Below are positions 8,519-16,831 of a DNA stretch of 64,000 nt, in pieces. Every line of letters starts with the position of its first letter. Position 1 is the first letter of the stretch. Under the pieces are notes generated by a model that ran no database searches, was not told the DNA's origin, and saw only the letters and a program-made list of their open reading frames with translations. A program made the position numbers and the translations under genes. Source of the DNA: Mycobacterium adipatum (GTDB taxonomy: Bacteria > Actinomycetota > Actinomycetes > Mycobacteriales > Mycobacteriaceae); the NCBI RefSeq assembly GCF_001644575.1, contig NZ_CP015596.1, forward strand, positions 2,976,001 through 3,040,000. Direction: 5' to 3'.

Positions 8519-9325
8519 CTAGGCGCCCGGCGGCACGGTCACCCCGACGTAGTGCTCGGTGTAGGCATAGGTCTGCGGGTTGTACTTGGGGAACTTGAAC
8601 CGATTCTGCGGGATGAAGTAGTTCAGCAACTGGTACAGCGGGTCGAAGAGCAGGGCGGTGAACTCGTTGAGTCCGTGTAGATGCGTGCCGGCATTCGCTT
8701 CCACTATGCGGATGACGAATGAGTCCCTGCCGCCGTTGGTGGCCAGTTCTGCGCCGGGGGTATAGGTCCACGTGCCATCGGCGGCGACGGTGGCAGTGCC
8801 GCCGCTGGGACCGGTGTAGCCGATCGAATAGTTCAACGGATCGTCGTCGACGTCGGTGGCGATCACCTGCCCGGTGAAGGTGCCGTCGTCGTTGCGAACC
8901 GGGCCGGAGGAACCGGCATTCGTCGGCGCGGTATTGATGAAGGTCTTCCGGAACGCCTTCTCCAGCGCGGCGAACGGATCGAAGGTTGCGGCGGCGGTCG
9001 CACTCGTCCTCGCGGTGGCGGTCAGACTTCTTGCCGACGGGGCGAGGTCGGTGGCGTCGTCCTCGGTCGTGTCCGCTTTCGGTGACGGGGTTCGGTGTGT
9101 CCGAGCGGTCGCCACACTGCGCGGGGCAGTGCGCTTCGCCGTCGGTCCGGCGGACACGCCGCTGGACTGCGAGGAACTCTTCGTCCCACCCGTGTCGCCG
9201 GTATCGGCGCTCGCCACCGCGGTGCCGGTGGTCAGGGCGGCGCCGATGCCCAATGCGATGGCGCCGGTGCCCAGCCAGACCGCGACGGCGGGCGGCGAGG
9301 TCTCGGTGCGGTGTTTTCCGGCCAT
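8519..9325 (-). CDS. secreted Ig-like/cadherin-like repeat protein
   Basis: A 268-aa exported protein. The N-terminus MAGKHRTETSPPAVAVWLG plus a hydrophobic segment ending near TAVASA forms a signal sequence of a type seen in several mycobacterial wall proteins. A Ser/Thr/Ala-rich linker (about 40-115) leads to one VCBS/cadherin-like beta domain (about 130-205: GQVIATDVDDDPLNYSIGY..GTWTYTPGAE). The C-terminal tail is rich in aromatic residues (FDPLYQLLNYFIPQNRFKFPKYNPQTYAYTE). It holds a single repeat where relatives often have many. Its function is unknown, perhaps adhesion or wall architecture. Confidence 0.75.
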   Translation of the reverse strand: MAGKHRTETSPPAVAVWLGTGAIALGIGAALTTGTAVASADTGDTGGTKSSSQSSGVSAGPTAKRTAPRSVATARTHRTPSPKADTTEDDATDLAPSARSLTATARTSATAAATFDPFAALEKAFRKTFINTAPTNAGSSGPVRNDDGTFTGQVIATDVDDDPLNYSIGYTGPSGGTATVAADGTWTYTPGAELATNGGRDSFVIRIVEANAGTHLHGLNEFTALLFDPLYQLLNYFIPQNRFKFPKYNPQTYAYTEHYVGVTVPPGA

Positions 9326-9463
9326 GGCGGCTCCCGTTCGTCCGGCAATACAGATGAATTGTCGCAGCCATCAATACCATGACCGCCCGCGTTGCCGCCT
9401 TCTGCCCTACGTGCCCGGCCGAACGCGCGGTCATCCGTACGTTCGACCGACAGCGCGGTCCGG

Positions 9464-9486
9464 CTGTCGGCCCGGTTGCCTAGAGT
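9464..9486 (+). promoter_or_regulatory. candidate DNA-damage promoter (degenerate RecA-NDp) for polA
   Basis: CTGTCGGCC, then 8 nt, then TAGAGT. It keeps the TGTCR core, the N8 spacing and TAnnnT of the mycobacterial RecA-independent damage promoter (TTGTCRGTG-N8-TAnnnT) but loses the GTG part. The -10 box is 7 nt before GTG 9494. Confidence 0.5.
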
Positions 9487-9493
9487 TGGGTGC

Positions 9494-12223
9494 GTGAGCC
9501 CCGCCAAGACCGCCGACCAGGCGCCCGCCGAGAAGCCCGGCACCGACGAGAAACCCACGTTGATGCTGCTGGACGGCAACTCCCTGGCCTTCCGTGCCTT
9601 TTACGCGTTGCCCGCGGAGAACTTCAAGACCCGGAACGGGCTGACCACCAACGCCGTCTACGGGTTCACCGCCATGTTGATCAACCTGCTGCGCGACGAG
9701 CAGCCCAGCCACATCGCCGCCGCCTTCGACGTATCCCGGCAGACCTTCCGCAAGGAGAAGTACCCCGAATACAAGGAAGGCCGGTCGGCGACCCCGGACG
9801 AGTTCCGCGGCCAGATCGACATCACCAAGGAGGTGCTGGCTGCCCTCGGTATCACGGTGCTCGCCGAGCAGGGCTTCGAGGCCGATGACATCATCGCCAC
9901 CCTCGCCACCCAGGCCGAGACGGTCGGCTACCGCGTGCTCGTGGTGACCGGTGATCGCGATTCGCTGCAGTTGGTCAGCGATGACGTCACCGTCTTGTAC
10001 CCGGTCAAGGGGGTCAGCGAGTTGACCCGCTTCACGCCGGACGCGGTACAGGCCAAGTACGGGCTCACCCCGGCGCAGTACCCGGATTTCGCGGCGTTGC
10101 GCGGGGATCCGAGTGACAACCTGCCGGGCATCCCGGGTGTGGGGGAGAAGACGGCGACCAAGTGGATCGTCGAGCACGGTTCGTTGCAGGGCCTGGTCGA
10201 CAATGTCGACACCGTCAAGGGCAAGGTCGGAGATGCCTTGCGCGCCAACCTGTCTTCGGTGGTGCTCAACCGGGAACTCACCGAGCTGGTGAAGAACGTG
10301 CCGCTGCCACAGACGCCGGACACGCTGCGCATGTTGCCCTGGGACCGCGACCACATTCACCGGTTGTTCGACGATCTCGAATTCCGGGTGCTCCGGGACC
10401 GGCTGTTCGACACCCTTGCCTCGGCCGACCCCGAATCCGAGCAGGGCTTCGAGGTGCGCGGTGGGGCGTTGCAGCCCGGCGAGCTCGCGGAGTGGCTGTC
10501 CGAGCACAGCCTGGGCAACCGCTTCGGTCTCGCCGTCGTCGGTACCCATCTGGCGTTCGATGGAGATGCCACGGCACTGGCGATCGTCGCCAACGACGGT
10601 GACGGCCGGTACATCGACACCGCGACGCTGCAACCCGACGACGAGGCGGCGCTGGCGTCCTGGCTCGCCGACCCGGGGCCGCCCAAAGCATTGCACGAAG
10701 CCAAGTTGGCCATGCACGACCTGGAGGGCCGCGGCTGGAAGCTGGCCGGGGTCACCTCCGACACCGCGCTGGCGGCCTACCTGGTGCGTCCGGGGCAGCG
10801 CAGCTTCGCCCTGGACGACCTTTCGCTGCGCTACCTCAAGCGTGAGCTGCGTGCGGAAAATCCTGAGCAGCAACAGCTTTCACTCCTGGATGACAACGAA
10901 GGCGTCGATGAGCAGGCGGTGCAGGCGCTGCTGCTGCGCGCCGGCGCGGTGATGGACCTCGCCGATGCGCTCGACGAAGAACTCGCCCGCATCGATTCCT
11001 CGTCGTTGCTCGGACGGATGGAGCTTCCGGTGCAGCGGGTGCTCACCGAGCTGGAAAGCACCGGTATCGCCGTCGATGTGGCGTTCCTGCAAGAATTGCA
11101 GAGCGAGTTCGGCGACCAGATCCGCGATGCTGCCGAGGCTGCCTATGGCGTCATCGGTAAACAGATCAACCTCGGTTCGCCCAAGCAGCTTCAGGTGGTG
11201 ATCTTCGACGAACTGGAGATGCCGAAGACCAAGAAGACCAAGACGGGTTACACCACCGATGCCGATGCGCTGCAAGGTCTTCTGGACAAGACCGGGCATC
11301 CGTTCCTGCAGCACCTGCTGGCGCACCGGGATGCCACCCGGCTCAAGGTCACCGTCGACGGTCTGTTGAACTCGGTGGCCTCCGACGGCCGAATTCACAC
11401 CACCTTCAATCAGACCATCGCCGCCACCGGCCGGCTGTCGTCGACCGAACCCAACCTGCAGAACATCCCCATCCGTACCGAGGCCGGCCGCCGGATCCGC
11501 GACGGATTCGTGGTGGGTGCCGGCTACGCCGAGCTGATGACGGCGGACTACAGCCAGATCGAGATGCGGATCATGGCGCACCTTTCCCGCGACGCCGGCC
11601 TCATCGAGGCTTTCAACACCGGTGAGGACCTCCACTCGTTCGTGGCGTCACGGGCGTTCGACGTGCCGATCGACGAGGTCAATCCCGAACTGCGGCGGCG
11701 GGTCAAGGCGATGTCCTACGGGCTTGCCTACGGCCTGAGTGCCTACGGGCTCTCGGCGCAGCTGAAGATCAGCACCGAGGAAGCCAAGACACAGATGGAG
11801 CAGTACTTCGACCGGTTCGGCGGGATCCGCGACTACCTGCGCGACGTGGTGGATCAGGCGCGCAAGGACGGCTACACCTCCACGGTGCTGGGCCGCCGGC
11901 GCTATCTGCCCGAACTGGACAGCAGCAACCGCAACGTGCGGGAGGCCGCCGAACGTGCTGCGCTCAACGCCCCCATTCAGGGCAGCGCCGCCGACATCAT
12001 CAAGGTGGCGATGATCAACGTGGACGCGGCGATCAAGGCCGCCGGTCTGACATCGCGGATGCTGCTGCAGGTGCACGACGAGTTGCTGTTCGAGGTGGCC
12101 GAGGGGGAGCGCGACACCCTGGAAGCCCTGGTGCGCGAGCACATGGGCAACGCCTATCCGCTGGACGTGCCCCTGGAGGTGTCGGTGGGATACGGACGCA
12201 GCTGGGACGCCGCGGCGCACTAG
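9494..12223 (+). CDS. polA: DNA polymerase I
   Basis: Repair and Okazaki-processing polymerase, 909 aa. The N-terminal 5'-3' flap exonuclease covers about 15-310 (LLDGNSLAFRAFYAL, GFEADDIIATLA, GDRDSLQLV, DPSDNLPGIPGVGEKTA). The middle domain (about 315-510) lacks the acidic residues of an active proofreading exonuclease, as in other mycobacteria. The polymerase domain has motif A (TADYSQIEMRIMAHLS), motif B (RRVKAMSYGLAYGLSAYGLS) and motif C (LQVHDELLFEV). GTG 9494 is chosen because a -10 box lies 7 nt upstream and residues upstream of it are not PolA-like. Confidence 0.97.
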   Translation: MSPAKTADQAPAEKPGTDEKPTLMLLDGNSLAFRAFYALPAENFKTRNGLTTNAVYGFTAMLINLLRDEQPSHIAAAFDVSRQTFRKEKYPEYKEGRSATPDEFRGQIDITKEVLAALGITVLAEQGFEADDIIATLATQAETVGYRVLVVTGDRDSLQLVSDDVTVLYPVKGVSELTRFTPDAVQAKYGLTPAQYPDFAALRGDPSDNLPGIPGVGEKTATKWIVEHGSLQGLVDNVDTVKGKVGDALRANLSSVVLNRELTELVKNVPLPQTPDTLRMLPWDRDHIHRLFDDLEFRVLRDRLFDTLASADPESEQGFEVRGGALQPGELAEWLSEHSLGNRFGLAVVGTHLAFDGDATALAIVANDGDGRYIDTATLQPDDEAALASWLADPGPPKALHEAKLAMHDLEGRGWKLAGVTSDTALAAYLVRPGQRSFALDDLSLRYLKRELRAENPEQQQLSLLDDNEGVDEQAVQALLLRAGAVMDLADALDEELARIDSSSLLGRMELPVQRVLTELESTGIAVDVAFLQELQSEFGDQIRDAAEAAYGVIGKQINLGSPKQLQVVIFDELEMPKTKKTKTGYTTDADALQGLLDKTGHPFLQHLLAHRDATRLKVTVDGLLNSVASDGRIHTTFNQTIAATGRLSSTEPNLQNIPIRTEAGRRIRDGFVVGAGYAELMTADYSQIEMRIMAHLSRDAGLIEAFNTGEDLHSFVASRAFDVPIDEVNPELRRRVKAMSYGLAYGLSAYGLSAQLKISTEEAKTQMEQYFDRFGGIRDYLRDVVDQARKDGYTSTVLGRRRYLPELDSSNRNVREAAERAALNAPIQGSAADIIKVAMINVDAAIKAAGLTSRMLLQVHDELLFEVAEGERDTLEALVREHMGNAYPLDVPLEVSVGYGRSWDAAAH

Positions 12224-12254
12224 CGCCGCGCATGGCCCCGGTCGCACCGCTGAC

Positions 12255-13472
12255 ATGACCGCCACCGCCGAACAGCAGATCCGTTTCCTGGCCCGGCTGG
12301 GCGCGGCCATGTGCGCCGCCAACTACCCGGTGACTCTGGTGCGGCAGATGCTCGACCGCACCGCGGCGCACTACGGCGTCCGAAACGACGGGCTCGCCCT
12401 GCCCAACCACGTGCAGGTGGTGGGGCCGACCGCGGCCGAGGGCACGGTGGTGCGCGGTGCCCGGGTCGACTCCGACCTGCGCTTCGATCAGATCTTCCCG
12501 CTCGCGCGATTGGTCTCGGCGGCGATGGCGGGGCGGGTCTCGGCTCAGGACGGCGACACCAGACTCGACGAGATCCAGGGCAGTGCGCGGCGCTACCCCG
12601 CGTGGGTGACCATCATCGGCTACGGCATCCAGAGTGCCGGGCTGTCTTTGGTGCTGGAACCGACTCTGTTGAACGTGCTGGCGGCCCTGCTGCTGGGCGC
12701 GATGGTCGGTGGGTTCTTGGTGATGAGCCAGCGTGTTCCGGTGCTGGCCCAACTCGTGCCGGCGGTCAGCGCGTTCGCGGTCGCCTCGATCTGCATCGTG
12801 GCCGCATTGCGGCTGGAACTCGACCATGTCGGTCTGCGTGCGCTGATCCCGCCGCTGGCGGTGTTTCTGCCGGGTGCGGCCATCACCCTGGCCGTCATCG
12901 AGCTGACCTCCCGGGATGTCATCGCCGGAACCAGCCGGCTCATCGCCGGCTTCGTGCAGATCATCCAGCTCGCCTTCGGGATCCTGATCGCCACCCAGCT
13001 ACTCGGGATGCGCGAGGACCAGCTCAGTTCGGAGGCCGTCAACCACATCGGGCCGTGGGCGCCCTGGCTGGGGGTCGCGGTATACGGGCTGGGGGTGATG
13101 CTGTTCTTGGCGCCGCCGGTGTCCTTCTGGCCGTGGCTGGTGCTCATCAGCTATACCGCGTACGCGGCGCAGTACCTCGGCGATCTGGTGCTGGGCAGTT
13201 ATGCCAGCGGATTCTGCGGTGGCATGGCACTGACGGTGGTGGCGCTGGCGGTATCCCGGATGCGCAGCGCCCCGCCCGCGATCACCATGATCCTGCCCGG
13301 CTTCTGGTTGCTGGTGCCCGGATCGATGGGGCTGATCGGTGTCACCGAACTGTTCGGTGCCGACGGGGACTCGGCGTTGCCCGCGACCCTGATCTCGATG
13401 ATCTCGGTGGCGTTCGGGTTGCAGGCCGGGCTGGTGCTCTGGCAGGTGACCCGACGGCGTAGCACCCGGTGA
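12255..13472 (+). CDS. threonine/serine exporter family (ThrE-like) membrane protein
   Basis: A 405-aa membrane protein of the ThrE family. It has an N-terminal soluble DUF1212 part (LARLGAAMCAANYPVTLVRQMLDRTAAHYG..FDQIFPLARLV) followed by about ten hydrophobic segments including the C-terminal DUF3815-like half. In Corynebacterium ThrE exports threonine and serine, and that function is inferred here. It begins 31 bp after polA on the same strand and may be cotranscribed. The dispersed glycine and proline pattern of transporter helices is intact. Confidence 0.82.
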   Translation: MTATAEQQIRFLARLGAAMCAANYPVTLVRQMLDRTAAHYGVRNDGLALPNHVQVVGPTAAEGTVVRGARVDSDLRFDQIFPLARLVSAAMAGRVSAQDGDTRLDEIQGSARRYPAWVTIIGYGIQSAGLSLVLEPTLLNVLAALLLGAMVGGFLVMSQRVPVLAQLVPAVSAFAVASICIVAALRLELDHVGLRALIPPLAVFLPGAAITLAVIELTSRDVIAGTSRLIAGFVQIIQLAFGILIATQLLGMREDQLSSEAVNHIGPWAPWLGVAVYGLGVMLFLAPPVSFWPWLVLISYTAYAAQYLGDLVLGSYASGFCGGMALTVVALAVSRMRSAPPAITMILPGFWLLVPGSMGLIGVTELFGADGDSALPATLISMISVAFGLQAGLVLWQVTRRRSTR

Positions 13473-13531
13473 CGCGATAGCCCTGCGGAGGGATCACCGA
13501 AATACATCGGACACGGCGATGGTTCCTCTCA

Positions 13532-13556
13532 TACAATACGGAACTGTTCCGTATTG
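13532..13556 (+). promoter_or_regulatory. 23-bp perfect palindromic operator overlapping a -10 box (TetR-type)
   Basis: CAATACGGAAC (13534-13544), one central T, then its exact complement GTTCCGTATTG (13546-13556). TACAAT at 13532-13537 looks like a -10 box overlapped by the operator. The palindrome ends 12 nt before the NTF2-like ATG, and GGAGAGG (13556-13562) is the ribosome binding site. The last gene of the cassette encodes a TetR repressor, the obvious candidate ligand. Confidence 0.8.
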
Positions 13557-13568
13557 GAGAGGTGTCCG

Positions 13569-14036
13569 ATGGCAGAGCAACACACCGCAGAGGCTCGCAG
13601 ACGGCGAACACATCAGGTGTTCGATCGGCTGACGGCCGCGCTGATCACCCACGATATGGCGGCATTCGCCGACGAGTGGGCCCCGGATGGATCAATGGAG
13701 TTCCCGTTCGCGCCGCCCGGCTGGCCCACAGTGTCCGGCAAGGACGCCGTGCGCGAGTACCTCGCCAGATTTCCCGACAATGTCGACATCCGGGGCGTAC
13801 GGCACCAGACACGGCACGACACCGGCGATCCCGACACGATCATCGTGGAATGGGGGGTGACCGGTGTCGCGACTTCGACCGGCAACCCCTACGACATCGA
13901 CTACGTCGCCATCGTCACCGTGGGGGACCAGGGCATCACGGTCTACCGCGACTATTGGAATCCACTCGCCGCCGCGGCAGCGATGGGTGGACTCGAAGAC
14001 GCGGTGTCCGCCTTCGACCACGGCCGATCGTCATGA
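13569..14036 (+). CDS. SnoaL/NTF2-like fold protein
   Basis: A 155-aa single-domain protein of the NTF2/SnoaL superfamily: helix RRRTHQVFDRLTAALITHDMAAFADEWAPDGSMEFPF, PPGWPTVSGKDAVREYLARFP, then beta strands ending TVYRDYWNPLAAAAAMGG. Relatives include ketosteroid isomerase, polyketide cyclases and small dehydratases; the substrate here is unknown. It is first in a three-gene cassette with an NAD(P)-binding reductase and a TetR regulator. ATG 13569 follows GGAGAGG at good spacing. Confidence 0.82.
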   Translation: MAEQHTAEARRRRTHQVFDRLTAALITHDMAAFADEWAPDGSMEFPFAPPGWPTVSGKDAVREYLARFPDNVDIRGVRHQTRHDTGDPDTIIVEWGVTGVATSTGNPYDIDYVAIVTVGDQGITVYRDYWNPLAAAAAMGGLEDAVSAFDHGRSS

Positions 14037-14878
14037 CCGGCACTGTGCTGGTGCTCGGTGCCACCGGTAGCACCGGCTCGGCGGTCATCGACGGGTTGCG
14101 TGGTCGCGGGCTTGCCGTGCGCACAGCGACACGCGCCTCGGCAGCGCCGACGAGCTACGAGCACGTTCGCTTCGACTGGTCGGACCCCGCGACCCACCCC
14201 GTCGCCCTGGACGGTGTCGAACGCATCTACCTGGTGGCCCCGGTCGGCGTGGCCGATCTGATAGGCATCGTCGGTCCGTTTCTTGAGCGGGCACGCATCG
14301 GCGGGGTCCGGCGGGTGGTCGTGCTGAGCTCATCGGCGGTGCAGACGGGCGATCCGGGGCTCGGCGAGGTTGCGGCCGCGGTCCGGGAGTCGTTGCCGGA
14401 GTGGGAGATTCTGCGGCCATCATGGTTCATGCAGAACTTCGTCGGGAACCATCCCATCGCCGACTCGATCCGCGCCGGCGGGGAGTTCCATACGTCCGCG
14501 GGAAACGGCCGACTTCCCTTCATCGATGCCCGCGACATCGGTAACGTCGCGGCACAGCTGCTCACCCGATCGCACTCCGGCAACAGCGAGCACCGGCTCA
14601 CCGGGCCCGAGGCGCTCAGCTACGACGATGCGGCTTCGGTCCTGCAGGACACGACCGGTCGACCCCTGCGGCATCACGCGGTGAGCGCCGACCAGCACAT
14701 CCGGTTCCTGGTGAACGCCGGGTACGCCCCCGAATTTGCCTCTGTCCTGGCGACATTGGACGCCCGGGTCCGTTCGGGTGCGGAGTCCACAGTCACCGAC
14801 ACCGTCGAGCAACTCACCGGACGGGTGCCGCGATCGTTCCGGGATTTCGTCTCGTCCCGACAATGTGTCCCGAAATGA
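14033..14878 (+). CDS. NmrA-like NAD(P)-binding oxidoreductase
   Basis: Atypical short-chain dehydrogenase of the NmrA/YtfG type, 281 aa. The dinucleotide-binding motif GATGSTGSAV lies at about 8-17, followed by Val- and Ser-rich strand ends (RRVVVLSSSAVQ), then the substrate region with ILRPSWFMQNF, as in quinone oxidoreductases of this group. It overlaps the NTF2-like gene by ATGA and is itself overlapped by the TetR gene. Together with the NTF2-like protein it may detoxify or modify a small ketone or quinone that induces the regulator (inference). Confidence 0.85.
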   Translation: MTGTVLVLGATGSTGSAVIDGLRGRGLAVRTATRASAAPTSYEHVRFDWSDPATHPVALDGVERIYLVAPVGVADLIGIVGPFLERARIGGVRRVVVLSSSAVQTGDPGLGEVAAAVRESLPEWEILRPSWFMQNFVGNHPIADSIRAGGEFHTSAGNGRLPFIDARDIGNVAAQLLTRSHSGNSEHRLTGPEALSYDDAASVLQDTTGRPLRHHAVSADQHIRFLVNAGYAPEFASVLATLDARVRSGAESTVTDTVEQLTGRVPRSFRDFVSSRQCVPK

Positions 14879-15468
14879 CCGGCGCACCGGGCCGGCCCAA
14901 GGATGCTCGGATCACCGGCGTCATTCTTGACGCGGCACTGACCGAACTGGCGGAGAACGGCTTTCGCGGATCGTCCATGGACGGTATCGCTCGGAGGGCC
15001 GAGGTGGGCAAGGCGGCGCTGTACCGCAGGTGGAAGTCCAAGTCCGCCCTGGTCGCAGCCGCCATGCAGACGGTCAGTGGTACCGATGCCGCGGTGCCGA
15101 ACACCGGTTCGTTGCGGGGGGATGTCCGGGAGCTGCTCGACGGTGTCGCCACCTGGCTGGGCGACCACCGGACCCGGCGGGTGTATCCGGACCTGCTCGC
15201 CGAGGCCCAGCGTGACCCGGCCCTGGCTGAGGCGTTGATGGAGTACATCGGCGCACCGCGGCGCCGGCGCGGGCACGCCGTGCTCGAGCGGGCCGCCGCG
15301 CGCGGCGAGGTGTCCCCGGTCGCCGATCGCGAGTTACTGCTGGATGCCGTTGGAGCACTGGTCTTCTGGCGCCTGATCGCACTGAACCGACCGGTGTCCG
15401 CCGAGCACTTGGACCAGATCGCCGATGTCGTGGTCCTGCTGGCCGAGGGTCAGCCAGGAATCCGGTAA
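14875..15468 (+). CDS. TetR/AcrR family transcriptional repressor
   Basis: A 197-aa regulator with an N-terminal helix-turn-helix (ILDAALTELAENGFRGSSMDGIARRAEVGKAALYRRWKSKSALV) and a C-terminal ligand domain of the TetR_C type. ATG 14875 is preferred over ATG 14863 because it makes an ATGA overlap with the NmrA-like gene, repeating the previous junction. As third gene of the cassette it probably binds the 23-bp palindrome at 13534-13556 and autoregulates. Its 3' end overlaps the convergent PrsW gene by 19 bp. Confidence 0.9.
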   Translation: MTGAPGRPKDARITGVILDAALTELAENGFRGSSMDGIARRAEVGKAALYRRWKSKSALVAAAMQTVSGTDAAVPNTGSLRGDVRELLDGVATWLGDHRTRRVYPDLLAEAQRDPALAEALMEYIGAPRRRRGHAVLERAAARGEVSPVADRELLLDAVGALVFWRLIALNRPVSAEHLDQIADVVVLLAEGQPGIR

Positions 15469-16637
15469 CTGGCCAGGTACTGCAGCGTGGGGGCGGCCGC
15501 CTGCCGCGCGGCGTGCACGCGGTAGGACTCCTCGACGAGCAGCGCCTGCACCCGGTCATCTCCGAAACCCCGGTCGATGCGGTCCCGCACGAAGGCCAGC
15601 TCGACCACCTGGGTTGCGAACGCCTTGACGCTCTTGCCGGCGGTCTTCCCGGCGTGCCGGGACGCTTCGCCGATGGCGAGCTTGCGGTGCTGGATGGACC
15701 CCAGCCAGCTGGCCTCGTTGGGGGTGATCAGGTTCGCGGCCACCATGGTCGGCAATTTGGCCGCCACCACCTGTTGCTCACGGCGCCGACTGCGCACCGC
15801 CAGCCAGATCGCCAGGCCGAAGATCGGCATCATCCACACCAGGTAGACGAGGAAATACGCCTCGATACCGATCACCGAGGACCCGTTCCACAACGCGTGC
15901 ATGATGACCGCCGCGAGATAGCCGGCGACGATGCAGGCGAGCTTGCCGACGAGATGGCGCTGTTTGAGCGCGAAGTACACCCCGACCGCCAGCATCGACA
16001 CGAACAGCGAGTGCGCGAAGGGCGCCATGACCAGCCGCAGCGCAGCGATCGCCAGCGATGAGCCCAGCGTCTCCCCGTTAGCGATGTAAAGAATGTCCTC
16101 GAACCAGGCGAATCCCGCACCGACCAGGCCGGCGTACACCAGGCAGTCGGTCAGTGAGTTCAGCTCATGGCGGCGGTGCCCGGTCATCATGAGCAGCAGG
16201 AACAGGCCCTTGGCGGCCTCCTCGATGAGCGGCGCGCGCAGAGCGGTCGATTCAAAGCCGTCCGGCAGCCCCGGCGTGGGCAGGAACACCGCGTCGGCCC
16301 ACAGCTCCAGGACCAGCGACAGGATGATCGCGACGGACGCACCCCACAGGAATGCCAGGATCAACAGCCGCGGCGGTTCGGGTTCCCAGCGGTCCAGCCA
16401 CAGATAACACAGCAGCACCACGGTGATCGCGATGCTGGACAGGACGAATCCGATCGCGGTGCCGACCGGATTCGTCGCGGTGAGCAGGATCATCAGCAGC
16501 CCGACCACCACGCTGAGACCGATGATGGCCGCCAGCGGCGCTCCGGCCTTGCGGACGGTCGGCGGCCAAGTCGGCAGATGCGGGTGCGGAGGTTGTGGTG
16601 GCTGGGGCGTCACGGGCACGTTCAGGAGGGTAACCAT
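15450..16637 (-). CDS. PrsW-family intramembrane metalloprotease
   Basis: A 395-aa polytopic membrane protein of the PrsW/CPBP-like peptidase group. After a Pro-rich N-terminus come about eight membrane spans. Motifs expected for the active site are present: EExxK at 139-143 (LIEEAAKG), FE at 179-180 (WFEDILYIA), H209 (PFAHSLF) and H247 (IMHALWN). A C-terminal cytoplasmic domain of about 110 residues follows. In Bacillus, PrsW cleaves the anti-sigma factor RsiW; the substrate here is unknown. An ECF sigma factor lies elsewhere in the window, without any shown link. Confidence 0.85.
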   Translation of the reverse strand: MVTLLNVPVTPQPPQPPHPHLPTWPPTVRKAGAPLAAIIGLSVVVGLLMILLTATNPVGTAIGFVLSSIAITVVLLCYLWLDRWEPEPPRLLILAFLWGASVAIILSLVLELWADAVFLPTPGLPDGFESTALRAPLIEEAAKGLFLLLMMTGHRRHELNSLTDCLVYAGLVGAGFAWFEDILYIANGETLGSSLAIAALRLVMAPFAHSLFVSMLAVGVYFALKQRHLVGKLACIVAGYLAAVIMHALWNGSSVIGIEAYFLVYLVWMMPIFGLAIWLAVRSRRREQQVVAAKLPTMVAANLITPNEASWLGSIQHRKLAIGEASRHAGKTAGKSVKAFATQVVELAFVRDRIDRGFGDDRVQALLVEESYRVHAARQAAAPTLQYLASYRIPG

Positions 16638-16831
16638 GGGTGGACACCGGGGACCGGGTTTGTCCAGCGTGTACCGGTTCTAGTACCCTTGAGCAGTACC
16701 TGTGTGCCCACTCTTTTCGCGGGCCCCGCGGGCACACCGCATACCGGGGCCACCCATGCTGAACAGCCCTGTGTGCAGCACAAGTACACACACCGTCCCT
16801 ACGATTAAACCTGTCCGGAGCAACCCACCAC

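Noticed and set aside
9431..10873. 480-codon minus-strand open frame opposite polA
   Set aside because: It lies fully within the polA exonuclease region and has the Arg/Gly/Val/His content of a shadow frame.
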